From positions 1 to 41,112 of the IMG/VR virus record IMGVR_UViG_3300020202_000143: a stretch of 41,112 nucleotides of DNA; one strand, 5' to 3'. The notes under the pieces are model-generated. The model was not told the origin of the DNA and ran no database searches. It saw nothing but the letters and a program-made list of their open reading frames with translations. This DNA is from a virus. Of this stretch, positions 20,356 to 28,177 are shown in pieces (position 1 is the first letter of the stretch; every line of letters begins with the position of its first letter). The translations under genes were made by a program, and so were the position numbers.

Positions 20356-21755
20356 TGCCTGCCTCCAGGCGTCGTCTCCATGTCGAACCCCTGGATTGAG
20401 GTCCACACGGTCCCTGCCCCCAAGGTGATGGTGGGTTGCAGGTAGCGCCCCGAGGCCCGGATCGGCACATCACCGTTAGCCTTGAGGTCGGTGGAGGTGA
20501 CATTGACCGCCACGTCACCCATTCGGGCCTGGCAGTCGATCGCCACCGTCGCGGAGACGGGATCACCCACCAGCCGCGTGTTGTAGACGTGCGTCTCCCG
20601 CCCCGGATACTGCTCCAGCTTGGGAAGGCGGAACGTCGCCTCAAGGTTGCTGGACGATCCGAACGAATAGAGAATGTTGTCCGTCTTGGCGATGAGCAGC
20701 ATCGGCTCCCCGCCCCGCCACACCGGGTCATCAAGGCTTCCCGGCACGTCCTCGATGGAGGGATAGGTCACGGCGATGGTCTCGAGCGTCACCGAGGCCG
20801 TGGCGCCGTTGGAGATGCCAACAATCCCGGGGACGTAGACCTCGGACCAACGCTCATTGTCGAAATTGTAAATCCACAGCCGGTCAGGCATCGACCAGAT
20901 GACCAGCGACCGCTCCGGGTCCACGGTGCAGCGGATGTTGGCCTCGATTTCCGACATGCTGTAGGTTGTGCGGAACGTGCGATCCACCCGGTTGCGGCCG
21001 ATGGGAACGACCTCGCCGTCCACGAACTTGTAGAAGCCGCGGCGGGAGTAGAAGAACGTCTGCCGGCCATGCTGGCCAATCGTCCCCTGGCAGACGGCGC
21101 CGATGCCCCGGACCACCTTGCGGTAGCTGAACACAATCGGGGAGCCGACATACTCAAAGACCGAGATGGCCGTGCCCTGGAAGACCGTGAAGAAGTCCCC
21201 GCCGGCAATCCCTGTGATAGGACCGTCATCGGGAATGACCTGAATGTCAGCCTGGTTGGAGCCGACCGTCCAGCCTTCCGCATTGTTGATGGCCGACCAG
21301 TAGAATGTCGTGGTCGCGGCGCTGTTACCAGCCAGACCCACGAAGTCGCGGGCAACCGCCACCATGGAGGCAGACGGTGGAGACCCGCCAAGGGCTGCTC
21401 CGGTCCCGGCCGTGAGCGTGAACTTGACCGGGGCGCCACCGTGAGTGCCGATCACAAGGTCCCCGAACTGCGCAAAGAACCATTGCGTCGTAGTCGCTAC
21501 AGCGTGAACCAGGGTCGCGGCGGAAGAGGTCAGCGTGTAGAGACCTGCCGCGGCGGCTGCGAGGAGCGCCGTGTTGCCGCCCGTGCCCTGAAATGCGCCC
21601 CCACCCCTCCAGGTTGCCGGAAGTGCCGAGGTGATCGCTGTCGGGGCCTTGATCGGCTCATAGCCAAGCACGCCCGCATAGCAGTTGCGCGCAAGGACCA
21701 GCCCGTCATGCCCATGCTGGGGCAGGTCGGGCGACATCGGGCCGAACGGCGGCAC
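20352..21755 (-). CDS. Tail/connector stabilisation protein (P22 gp10-like position)
   Basis: 467 residues, mostly beta-strand with repeated blade-like units (FFAQFGDLVIGTHGGAP, TFYWSAINNAEGWTVG, FFTVFQGTAISVFEYVG, LWIYNFDNERWSEVYVP). This is like the propeller-type tail-hub proteins of podophages such as P22 gp10 or T7 gp12. Placed directly after the adaptor-like gene, it probably closes the portal channel and forms the tail nozzle. Family membership is inferred from layout and order, not from a sharp motif. Confidence 0.65.
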   Translation of the reverse strand: MPPFGPMSPDLPQHGHDGLVLARNCYAGVLGYEPIKAPTAITSALPATWRGGGAFQGTGGNTALLAAAAAGLYTLTSSAATLVHAVATTTQWFFAQFGDLVIGTHGGAPVKFTLTAGTGAALGGSPPSASMVAVARDFVGLAGNSAATTTFYWSAINNAEGWTVGSNQADIQVIPDDGPITGIAGGDFFTVFQGTAISVFEYVGSPIVFSYRKVVRGIGAVCQGTIGQHGRQTFFYSRRGFYKFVDGEVVPIGRNRVDRTFRTTYSMSEIEANIRCTVDPERSLVIWSMPDRLWIYNFDNERWSEVYVPGIVGISNGATASVTLETIAVTYPSIEDVPGSLDDPVWRGGEPMLLIAKTDNILYSFGSSSNLEATFRLPKLEQYPGRETHVYNTRLVGDPVSATVAIDCQARMGDVAVNVTSTDLKANGDVPIRASGRYLQPTITLGAGTVWTSIQGFDMETTPGGRQ

Positions 21756-22366
21756 TATTCGTAAACTCCAGGCCGCATGACCAGGGGAGTGGAGGGCAGC
21801 CGGGCCTTGATCCCTGCCCGCTCCAGTTCACCCAGAGCCTCGTCCCATGCACCTTTCCACACCGCCAGGCGCTCGTCATCACGCAGATAAGCCTGCGCCG
21901 TGCAGAGCGTGCCATAGAGGTAGATGTCCGGGTACTTGTCCAACAGCCAGTTCGTGGTGTTGGTCGAGGTCAGGGCCGGGATCTTCTGGAAATAGGTGAT
22001 CCCCACCTCGATCGAGGAGGACGGCGCCGGCTGAAACAGCAAGTTGGTCCCAACGATGGTGTATCCAAGAGGCGAGGAGGCGGTGCTTTCCAGGTAGAGC
22101 TGGCGAAGCGCCTGCGGGTTCATCGACGGGACCGCCTCACCGTCCACACGGACCTCCCGGATGGCGAGGAAGTCGGTGGGCAGGGCAAGCGTCTCCTCAG
22201 TCGTGGTCGAGGTGCTTTCCGCCTCCATCTCGGGAACCCGGATCAGCCGGTTCATCCGAGCCTCGAACAGGGCGATGAAGTCTGGCCACAGTGCGGTCAG
22301 GTCCGAGCGCGTGTTGGTCCATGCGCCAAGCGCCGTGACCAGCTCGGAATAAGTGGTGATGGCCAT
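21755..22366 (-). CDS. Head-tail adaptor-type protein
   Basis: 203 residues. The N-terminal helix MAITTYSELVTALGAWTNTR then FIALFEARMNRLIRVPEME, followed by LALPTDFLAIREVRVDG and a C-terminal SPLGYTIVGTNLLFQPAPSS / YLYGTLCTAQAYLRDDER region, is the typical layout of the small adaptor (P22 gp4 / T7 gp11 class) in podophages. It would form a ring beneath the portal. It overlaps the next gene by one base. Confidence 0.75.
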   Translation of the reverse strand: MAITTYSELVTALGAWTNTRSDLTALWPDFIALFEARMNRLIRVPEMEAESTSTTTEETLALPTDFLAIREVRVDGEAVPSMNPQALRQLYLESTASSPLGYTIVGTNLLFQPAPSSSIEVGITYFQKIPALTSTNTTNWLLDKYPDIYLYGTLCTAQAYLRDDERLAVWKGAWDEALGELERAGIKARLPSTPLVMRPGVYE

Positions 22367-22376
22367 GGCCCTGCTC

Positions 22377-22715
22377 CTAAAGTTGGATCGGAAGCCGCTT
22401 GAGGTACTTCCAATCCGGGTCGTTCAGCTTGCGGGCGAGATAATCGGGGTCGCAGTAGACCGCCTTGCGGCCGTCCTGCGCCACCCACTCCAAGAGGATG
22501 CTGGCGGGGATCGTCGCGGCATGGTGCAGACCATCGCCCATCGGCCCGGAATGCTCGTTCTGGGCTCGCTTGTTCGCGGCGAGGATCAGAGGGACGTCAT
22601 GCCCCTCATAACGGACGGTGACGGTGCCCTCGTCCTCATCGCTCGCCCGGAGGTACTTCTTGACCCCGTTGAAGGATCCATCGTCGATCAGTTCCCAATC
22701 AGAGGGGCTTGGCAT
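22377..22715 (-). CDS. Hypothetical virion-region protein
   Basis: 112 residues, soluble, mixed alpha/beta: FNGVKKYLRASDEDEGTVTV, RYEGHDVPLILAANKRAQNE, ARKLNDPDWKYLKRLPIQL. Lies between the capsid gene and the adaptor gene and overlaps the small gene upstream by 17 bases. Similar-sized proteins at this point are often head-completion factors, but nothing here proves it. Confidence 0.55.
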   Translation of the reverse strand: MPSPSDWELIDDGSFNGVKKYLRASDEDEGTVTVRYEGHDVPLILAANKRAQNEHSGPMGDGLHHAATIPASILLEWVAQDGRKAVYCDPDYLARKLNDPDWKYLKRLPIQL

Positions 22716-22869
22716 GGCCAGCCTCGATCAGCTTGTGAGCGATCTCCTCGGGGACATTGAGGACCGTCTCGCCCTCGTCCTTGCGCACGTCTTCGAACGG
22801 GAACACGCCATCCCGAAGGATGTGCAGGTCGATCGTGCCCTTGGGGGCATTCTGCTTGTGTCGGGGCAT
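22699..22869 (-). CDS. Small protein downstream of the capsid gene
   Basis: 56 residues, starting MPRHKQNAPKGTIDLHILRD and continuing with a hydrophilic stretch ending in EEIAHKLIEAGHAKPL. GGAGG stands before the ATG at 22869. It begins just after the terminator that follows the capsid gene and overlaps the next gene. Its coding look (acidic/basic helix, VLNVPEEIAHKLIEAGHA) resembles small FI-like or head-completion peptides, but no family is certain. Confidence 0.6.
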   Translation of the reverse strand: MPRHKQNAPKGTIDLHILRDGVFPFEDVRKDEGETVLNVPEEIAHKLIEAGHAKPL

Positions 22870-22883
22870 TGTCCCTCCATGAG

Positions 22884-22913
22884 AAAAGGGGCCAGGATTG
22901 CTCCCAGCCCCTT
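22884..22913 (-). terminator. Terminator after the major capsid gene
   Basis: On the minus strand AAGGGGC (22913-22907) pairs with GCCCCTT (22892-22886), and the T-run reads TTTT (22887-22884). It lies 22 bases after the capsid stop and should make capsid messages more abundant than the downstream tail messages. Confidence 0.6.
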
Positions 22914-22935
22914 CCCCTGTTCAGTCAGTGGCGCC

Positions 22936-23886
22936 TTACGAGAGGTCGGCCACGACTCCGCTGGCAGCCTGGTTGAGGCAGCGAAGGGCGAACTCCGTAC
23001 GGAGACCCTTGCGCTTGGCCAGACCAGTCACGGCCAGGTCGAACGGCGTGATCGGCTCACCAACGGCGAGGTCGAAATACTCCGGATCCACGATCAGGGC
23101 GTCCCGCGACGAAGCGAAGCGGTCAGCCACGAAGGCGATCTTGCCGAAGTCCGACACATAGACGTCGGCACCGGCCACGATGGTCAGAGGAGCGTCACCG
23201 GTATCACGGCGGTTCAGGGCCAGGCCCTGGAACGCCGCTTCGGCCTGCTTCTGCGTGCCGTTGGTGATGACCATCTTCGGATTGCCACCGCTGACCCAGA
23301 TGCTCTGGAGAACAGTCTTCAGCAGGGCTTCCGTGTAGGCACGCTGGGTACCATTGCCCGCCGCGCCAACGATGCCGGCCGAGAAGCCGCCGTTGGTGCC
23401 ACCCGAGCCGCGCGAGACGTTCGAGGTGAGCCACGCCAGGGCGCCGGCCGTTTGGCCCGCAACGCCAGCAGTCGCGGCAACCGAGGCATAGTTGCCAAGG
23501 CAGCGCTTCTCCATGTCGGTGCGAAGCTCGCGGCCCGCCTTCATCAGTTCGCGGACAATCTCGCTCTTGCGGCCAGCCTTGTTCGTCCACTCGAGAGTGG
23601 TGGACGCGCCCACGACCTTGGTCATGATCTGCGTGTGCGTACCGACGCGCGTGGGGTTGGCACGCGGCAGGTTCGACAGGTCATCACCCTGGATGGCGGC
23701 ATTGGTGTGGTCGGCAGCCGCCAAGGCGTCCACCTGCCACTCGGTGTAGGTGTTGCTTGCCGAAGCCCGGCCGATACCGTCAATGAACGGGGTCTCGTCG
23801 GGGAACATCTCCGCAATCTTGTCGGAGAGGTCTTCACGAACGCCAACGCGGCTGACGTTCTGGATCGTGTTGCTTGGAACAGCCAT
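22936..23886 (-). CDS. Major capsid protein (DUF5309 / SU10-type)
   Basis: 316 residues from ATG 23886 (AAGGACC upstream). The opening NTIQNVSRVGVREDLSDKIA, then PDETPFIDGIGRASASNTYT and TEWQVDALAA is the recognisable start of the DUF5309 capsid family. Later features are RELRTDMEKRCLGNYASVAA, MVITNGTQKQAEAAF and a typical C-terminal domain with AKRKGLRTEFALRCLNQAA. It forms the HK97-fold shell around the scaffold. Gly-rich loop at about residues 150-170. Confidence 0.88.
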   Translation of the reverse strand: MAVPSNTIQNVSRVGVREDLSDKIAEMFPDETPFIDGIGRASASNTYTEWQVDALAAADHTNAAIQGDDLSNLPRANPTRVGTHTQIMTKVVGASTTLEWTNKAGRKSEIVRELMKAGRELRTDMEKRCLGNYASVAATAGVAGQTAGALAWLTSNVSRGSGGTNGGFSAGIVGAAGNGTQRAYTEALLKTVLQSIWVSGGNPKMVITNGTQKQAEAAFQGLALNRRDTGDAPLTIVAGADVYVSDFGKIAFVADRFASSRDALIVDPEYFDLAVGEPITPFDLAVTGLAKRKGLRTEFALRCLNQAASGVVADLS

Positions 23887-23902
23887 GATAAAGGTCCTTC
23901 TG

Positions 23903-23916
23903 GCCCCCAAGGGGGC
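23903..23916. repeat. GCCCCCAAGGGGGC palindrome before the capsid gene
   Basis: A perfect 6-base-arm palindrome lies in the 74-base gap between scaffold and capsid genes, 17 bases before the capsid ATG. There is no T-run. It might act in message processing or stability in front of the most highly expressed gene. Confidence 0.3.
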
Positions 23917-23960
23917 GCTGGGAACGCGACGTCATCCGACGTGGCATTCGAGGGTTGTGG

Positions 23961-24971
23961 TCAGTCGAGCAGGCCCGTGGACTCTGCCCAATCGGCAAGT
24001 GCCGCCTCGCGTGCGTTTCTGGTTTTCGCACTCTTGGCGGCCTGCCATGCGTTGTCTGCCCGCGCCTTGCGGTTCTGCTCCGGTCCCCGTTGGGTTCCGG
24101 GCTTGGCGATCGGCGGCGGGTTCTTGCCGGCCCGTACCCGTTCCATCTGTCGCGCCATCAGCTTCTGATACTTGTCGGCCTGGGCTTTCCATTCCGACAC
24201 GGCTTTGAGCGCGATGATTTCCTCGGCATTGGCGGCATGAATTGCCTCGTCCGAATATCCGAGCGCCTTGGCGGTGGCCGTCAGCTCTTCCTTGAGCTGC
24301 GGTCCTTTGGCGGCATCGAAGAACTCGGGTAGCTCTGCCTCCAACCGCTGGCGAAAGGCCTCTGCCTCGTGCTGCTGGATGGCATGCTCGTGTTGCGCCC
24401 GCTCCTGCTCGAGCCTCTGAGCATCCCGCTGCGCTTGTTCGCGCTGGGCCTGGGAATACTGGTAGGCTTCAAGCTGCTGGGCATAGGCCGCAGGATCGCT
24501 GGCATAGAGCCGTGCGTCCGGCGGCGAGACCTCGAACTGCTGCGCATATTTGAGCAGACGTTCGACGGCTTCCGCCTTGATCTGCTCTGCAAATTGCAAC
24601 GCCTCGGCCTGAAGGGTCTGCTTTTCGCGGACCACTTCCTGTGCCTTGGCCTGGACGAAGCGTTCCCGTTCCGTCTCCCGCTTCTGCACAATCTCCTGCG
24701 CTTCACGGGGAAGGTTCTTGAACACCTCCTTGGCCTCGGCATCCCACGAGATGGGAGCGTCGATGGGCGGAAGGTCATCCGCTTCGATCTCCGGCTCGTC
24801 TTCGGCTTCGGAAACCTCGGGTTCGTCACCCTCAGTTCCCTCTACCGGCTGTTCTTCCTCCTCCTGCTCGTCCTCGCCAAGCATTTCGCCTGCAAGCGCG
24901 TCGAACGGGTCAACGGCGGTCTCGGCGGGCACGGGGGCCTCACCTCCGACTGCCTCTGTAGGCTGGGTCAT
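23961..24971 (-). CDS. Capsid scaffolding protein
   Basis: 336 residues from ATG 24971. The N-terminal 75 residues are very acidic (GEDEQEEEEQPVEGTEG); the middle is a long Gln/Glu/Ala/Arg coiled coil (about residues 80-230, for example AYQYSQAQREQAQRDAQRLE); the end is basic (AGKNPPPIAKPGTQRGPEQ). This composition and the place directly before the capsid gene define a phage scaffold. It would build the procapsid interior and leave before DNA packaging. Confidence 0.85.
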   Translation of the reverse strand: MTQPTEAVGGEAPVPAETAVDPFDALAGEMLGEDEQEEEEQPVEGTEGDEPEVSEAEDEPEIEADDLPPIDAPISWDAEAKEVFKNLPREAQEIVQKRETERERFVQAKAQEVVREKQTLQAEALQFAEQIKAEAVERLLKYAQQFEVSPPDARLYASDPAAYAQQLEAYQYSQAQREQAQRDAQRLEQERAQHEHAIQQHEAEAFRQRLEAELPEFFDAAKGPQLKEELTATAKALGYSDEAIHAANAEEIIALKAVSEWKAQADKYQKLMARQMERVRAGKNPPPIAKPGTQRGPEQNRKARADNAWQAAKSAKTRNAREAALADWAESTGLLD

Positions 24972-25063
24972 CGGGTCGTCCTTTTCAGGTCTTGGTATGG
25001 CGCTCGTCTGAGCGATCCTCGGCAATGCGCCGCGGATGGGTTGGCGGGGCGTGCCCGCGAAAG

Positions 25064-25092
25064 TTGTTGCGTAGCGTTTTTCGTGCTACTCA
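25064..25092 (+). promoter_or_regulatory. Possible promoter of the DUF551-like cargo gene
   Basis: TTGTTG (25064-25069) and TACTCA (25087-25092) are 17 bases apart. The ATG lies six bases after the -10, so the message would be leaderless. It overlaps a GTAGC/GCTAC inverted repeat (25071-25089). The match to consensus is only moderate. Confidence 0.35.
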
Positions 25093-25098
25093 GCGCCT

Positions 25099-25449
25099 AT
25101 GTCTGAGTGGCGATCAGTATCGACCCCACCCGCGGTGGCCAGCACCGACGCTCTGGTCTTCTCGCCCGACAGAGGCGTGATCAAAGCCGTGTGGTGGGAA
25201 CGCGAAGAAGACCTCCAGCCACTCGGTTGGTACGAATACAACACTCCAGATGAGGACCCGATCGAGGAACCGATCACTCACTGGATGCCCCTTCCTTCAC
25301 CGCCCGAGGCCGACTGCGTTGATTGCAACGGCGAGCCCTGCTGGGAGGATGCAGAAGGAAACCTCTACCTGGTCGATGGTGGAGAGGATGCGTGGGCAAT
25401 TCAGTTCCTCAACGGGACGGCACCAGCCCGAACAGGTGACGGCGGCTAG
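25099..25449 (+). CDS. DUF551-like cargo protein on the opposite strand
   Basis: 116 residues, acidic and Trp-rich. The opening MSEWRSVSTPP, then DALVFSPDRGVIKAVWWERE, then ITHWMPLPSPP fit the DUF551 pattern, a small phage and prophage family of unknown role. A C-terminal extension has Cys pairs (DCVDCNGEPCWEDAEG) not usual for the core family. It lies between the scaffold and portal-side genes but on the plus strand, with its own likely promoter. It overlaps the end of the minus-strand gene by 41 bases. Confidence 0.65.
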   Translation: MSEWRSVSTPPAVASTDALVFSPDRGVIKAVWWEREEDLQPLGWYEYNTPDEDPIEEPITHWMPLPSPPEADCVDCNGEPCWEDAEGNLYLVDGGEDAWAIQFLNGTAPARTGDGG

Positions 25450-25729
25450 GGCTCATCCGCTCTATCTCATGGGCCTGCATCACGTTGCGTTCGGCAAGTC
25501 GCCCCGCCTCAATCGCAGAGTTGAGCCCGTTGGTGACGTTGCCCAGGACCTTCAGAGCGATGGCAAGAGCAGCGATCTTGTCGGCCCGGACCTTGGAATC
25601 CAGTTCGGTTGCGGCAATCTCCGCAATGCGAGCGAGATAGCCGTCCCTGGTCTCCTTCAGGATCGGACCAATGAACTCCTCGCACAGGGCGGCACGCTGC
25701 CCGCGGGCGGCGGTGCTTTCGTTGCTCAT
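25409..25729 (-). CDS. Hypothetical late-region protein
   Basis: 106 residues, almost wholly helical: RAALCEEFIGPILKETRDGY, LARIAEIAATELDSKVRADK, IAALAIALKVLGNVTNGLNS. It lies between portal and scaffold genes. Helical proteins here are often head-assembly accessories. The start overlaps the upstream gene by four bases. Confidence 0.6.
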   Translation of the reverse strand: MSNESTAARGQRAALCEEFIGPILKETRDGYLARIAEIAATELDSKVRADKIAALAIALKVLGNVTNGLNSAIEAGRLAERNVMQAHEIERMSPSRRHLFGLVPSR

Positions 25730-25920
25730 GCCGACTCCACCAGCTCACGAATGGCGGTCAACGCCGCCTCTTCGCTGTCCTTGCCCCTGACGGTTAGAAC
25801 GCTGTCAGGATGGATGCCCCTGGGGACCGGCTTGCCGTCCTCCAGATACTCGGCTGCGGCGGACCACTTGCCCTGATGGAGCGACCATGCGGGGTAGAAA
25901 ACCCAGACGCCGTTGCTCAC
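25726..25920 (-). CDS. Hypothetical small late protein
   Basis: 64 residues with GVWVFYPAWSLHQGKWSAAA and GIHPDSVLTVRGKDSEEAAL. Its start overlaps the portal stop by four bases and its stop overlaps the next start, so translation is chained. No family recognised. Confidence 0.55.
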   Translation of the reverse strand: MSNGVWVFYPAWSLHQGKWSAAAEYLEDGKPVPRGIHPDSVLTVRGKDSEEAALTAIRELVESA

Positions 25921-27932
25921 TTGTCGAGGTCCCCACCGGGCCGGTTCTGCTGAAGCTTGGCGTCCGCTTCATAGTCGCGGCGATCGGCTTCACGGCGGTC
26001 CCGCTCTGCCTGAACGGACAGCCGGCGCTCCTCCATCTGCAATTCCGCCTCGAACTTGGCCTGGGCAAGGTCCAGTTCGGCCTGCGCCTTCTCACGCGAC
26101 AGACGGGCCTGCTCCTCCGCTTCGTCGCGGGCGAGCTGGGCACGAAGCTGCGCCTCCTCGCGCATGGCCTCGATCTTCATCTGCTGGATCTGCTGCTCGC
26201 CCTGAAGCTTGGCGGCCTGCATCTGCGCCTCGGCCTCGATCTTCATCTGTTCGGGATCAGGCTGCGGCTCCTCCTCCTCCAGGGTTGAGGGGTCGATCAC
26301 ATAGTCCGACACGGCGCCAAGGCTGGTGTCCTTCACCACGCCAGCCACTGACTTGTAGATTTGCTCGTCTCCGATCAGCCGTGAGCCGTTGAGGACAAGC
26401 TCCCGCTGGATCTGAAGCAGGGTCATGCGGTTGGCGAGGCGCTGTTCCTTCCGGCCCGAACCCAGGCCGACGCGGATCACCACGTTCATGTCCTCCGGCC
26501 ACTGGCTCGGGTCGATCTCGCGGAACTCACCGTCCACCCGGAGCGACATCGGCCCACCGTAGCGGCTCATGAGCAGCAGCTTGAGGCGCATGAGGCGGGC
26601 CACCGCCTCGGCGAAGTTGCGGGCAATGTATTCCTCGATCTGCTGACCCTGGGCCTGCATCAGCGCCGTGCCCGTGGCCGTCTTGTTCAGAGCGTCCGCG
26701 TCCAGCCCCTGGTTCAGGCGAGTGATGCCCGTCCGGCTCTCCCGCTGGCCAATCATGAACTCGATCGCCTGGAACGCCGATCCGCTGACGTCGTTCTTGG
26801 GCTCCGGCACCGGAGCAACGCCCCGGAAGCGGACCAGGCCACCCGGAATGACCGTCAGGAGGTCATCAAAGGTGTTCTCCGTCACACCCGCCACATCGAC
26901 GTAGGTGCGCGGAGCGAGATTCCGATAGAGGCCGTCCATGGCAAGGCGCTGGAGAGCGGTGTTGATCCGCTGAATGTCCGTCACCTTGTCCGCCAGGCTG
27001 TGGCCGATCAGCCGTCCCGGCATGGGGAACGGGCAATAGACCACGAACGGCTGATAGTCGCACGGCTCCAGGCGAAGGATGCTCGTTCCCACCCGGTGAA
27101 TGCACAGGCGTTCGGCAATCCCGTCACCATCAGCGTCGAAGCGGACATATTCCTCGAGCAGCAGGACCTGGCGCATGGCTCCGGTCCGCTCATGGCCCAG
27201 GTAGTTCAGGCCACCATCCCGAGCGAGCGACAGAGTATCGGGAACAACGTCACCCTGAACGCTGTCCACGTCGTCCTGATCGAAGCCCATCTCGACCAGC
27301 TCGGAGAGCGTCTTGACGCTGGCATGGGCGACATAGGCCGCCTCGTCAGGGTCCCGTGCATCAGGGGAGATGCGAAACTCCTCCAGGGGCACCAGATAAT
27401 CCTTGAACTCCGGCGGCGCCTCCTGAAGCACCACGGCGCGGAACATCTCCATGCCGGTCTCCGGGTCCACGCCAAGGCTCTCGGCCTCGAACGCCCCGTC
27501 CGCTTCGGGATCCACCGACATGATCTCGGCACGCTTGCGGCGCATCTCCACCGACGCCTTGACCACGCCGATGGTCGAGATGTTGCCTTCTTTCAGCCAG
27601 TCGTGGAGCAGCCGATAGCCATTGCGGGAGAACTGCCGATGGATCGCGTCGGTCGCGTCATCGGCAACCTCCACCTGCTCCTCATCGTCCGGCTCGAACT
27701 CCACCACCCGATCGCCCGAGACGAAGGTGCGCAGGACCGACACGTTCATGTGGTCCACAACCTCGGCAACGTCCCGGCTCACGACCTTGGAGCAGCCGTC
27801 CACCTCGTCACCGTAATAGTCGCCGTTGTAGCTCCGCAGCGCAGTCTCGGCGCGGTCCAGCAAATCCTCATTGCGGGCACGGCTCTCCTCCTGCTGGAGG
27901 AAGGCCAGCAGCTCGGGGCTTACATCGATCAT
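25917..27932 (-). CDS. Portal protein
   Basis: 671 residues from ATG 27932. Typical of the large portal proteins of short-tailed phages: AETALRSYNGDYYGDE near the start, PFVVYCPFPMPGRLIGHSLA and DIQRINTALQRLAMDGLYRN in the stem and wing region, and FMIGQRESRTGITRLNQGLD. The last 110 residues are a very charged coiled coil (AEAQMQAAKLQGEQQIQQMK, REKAQAELDLAQAKF), like the barrel helices of P22 portal. It forms the dodecameric DNA gate. Confidence 0.9.
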   Translation of the reverse strand: MIDVSPELLAFLQQEESRARNEDLLDRAETALRSYNGDYYGDEVDGCSKVVSRDVAEVVDHMNVSVLRTFVSGDRVVEFEPDDEEQVEVADDATDAIHRQFSRNGYRLLHDWLKEGNISTIGVVKASVEMRRKRAEIMSVDPEADGAFEAESLGVDPETGMEMFRAVVLQEAPPEFKDYLVPLEEFRISPDARDPDEAAYVAHASVKTLSELVEMGFDQDDVDSVQGDVVPDTLSLARDGGLNYLGHERTGAMRQVLLLEEYVRFDADGDGIAERLCIHRVGTSILRLEPCDYQPFVVYCPFPMPGRLIGHSLADKVTDIQRINTALQRLAMDGLYRNLAPRTYVDVAGVTENTFDDLLTVIPGGLVRFRGVAPVPEPKNDVSGSAFQAIEFMIGQRESRTGITRLNQGLDADALNKTATGTALMQAQGQQIEEYIARNFAEAVARLMRLKLLLMSRYGGPMSLRVDGEFREIDPSQWPEDMNVVIRVGLGSGRKEQRLANRMTLLQIQRELVLNGSRLIGDEQIYKSVAGVVKDTSLGAVSDYVIDPSTLEEEEPQPDPEQMKIEAEAQMQAAKLQGEQQIQQMKIEAMREEAQLRAQLARDEAEEQARLSREKAQAELDLAQAKFEAELQMEERRLSVQAERDRREADRRDYEADAKLQQNRPGGDLDK

Positions 27933-28177
27933 ACGGGTTCCTTGACCATCTCGTGGCCGTTGCGGCACCAGGCTACATAGTCCGAGCGGGCATCAGCCCA
28001 GGCCGGGCTGGCCCAGCCGCGGATGCGCAGCCATTGAGCGTCCCCACATCCGGCCATCGGCGACCCACAACGGCAATGCGCGGGGTAATCCTCAGTGAGG
28101 CCCGCCTGACCTGCGTATTGGGGCGCATCGGCGTAGCCCGTGCGGCTCCAAGAGGCGTCGTATGTGCGGTATTTCAC
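27929..28177 (-). CDS. Small Cys-rich late protein
   Basis: 82 residues, no long hydrophobic run. It has CRCGSPMAGCGDAQW and a later WCRNGHEM, giving five Cys and a His that might form a zinc site. It lies between large terminase and portal, overlapping both by four bases. Family not recognised. Confidence 0.6.
   Translation of the reverse strand: MKYRTYDASWSRTGYADAPQYAGQAGLTEDYPAHCRCGSPMAGCGDAQWLRIRGWASPAWADARSDYVAWCRNGHEMVKEPV

Noticed and set aside
18520-21764. Long open frames on the plus strand opposite the tail and ejection genes (641 and 442 residues)
   Set aside because: They are antisense shadows caused by high GC content. They lack ribosome sites and domain patterns, while the minus-strand genes here form an overlapping operon with recognisable products.
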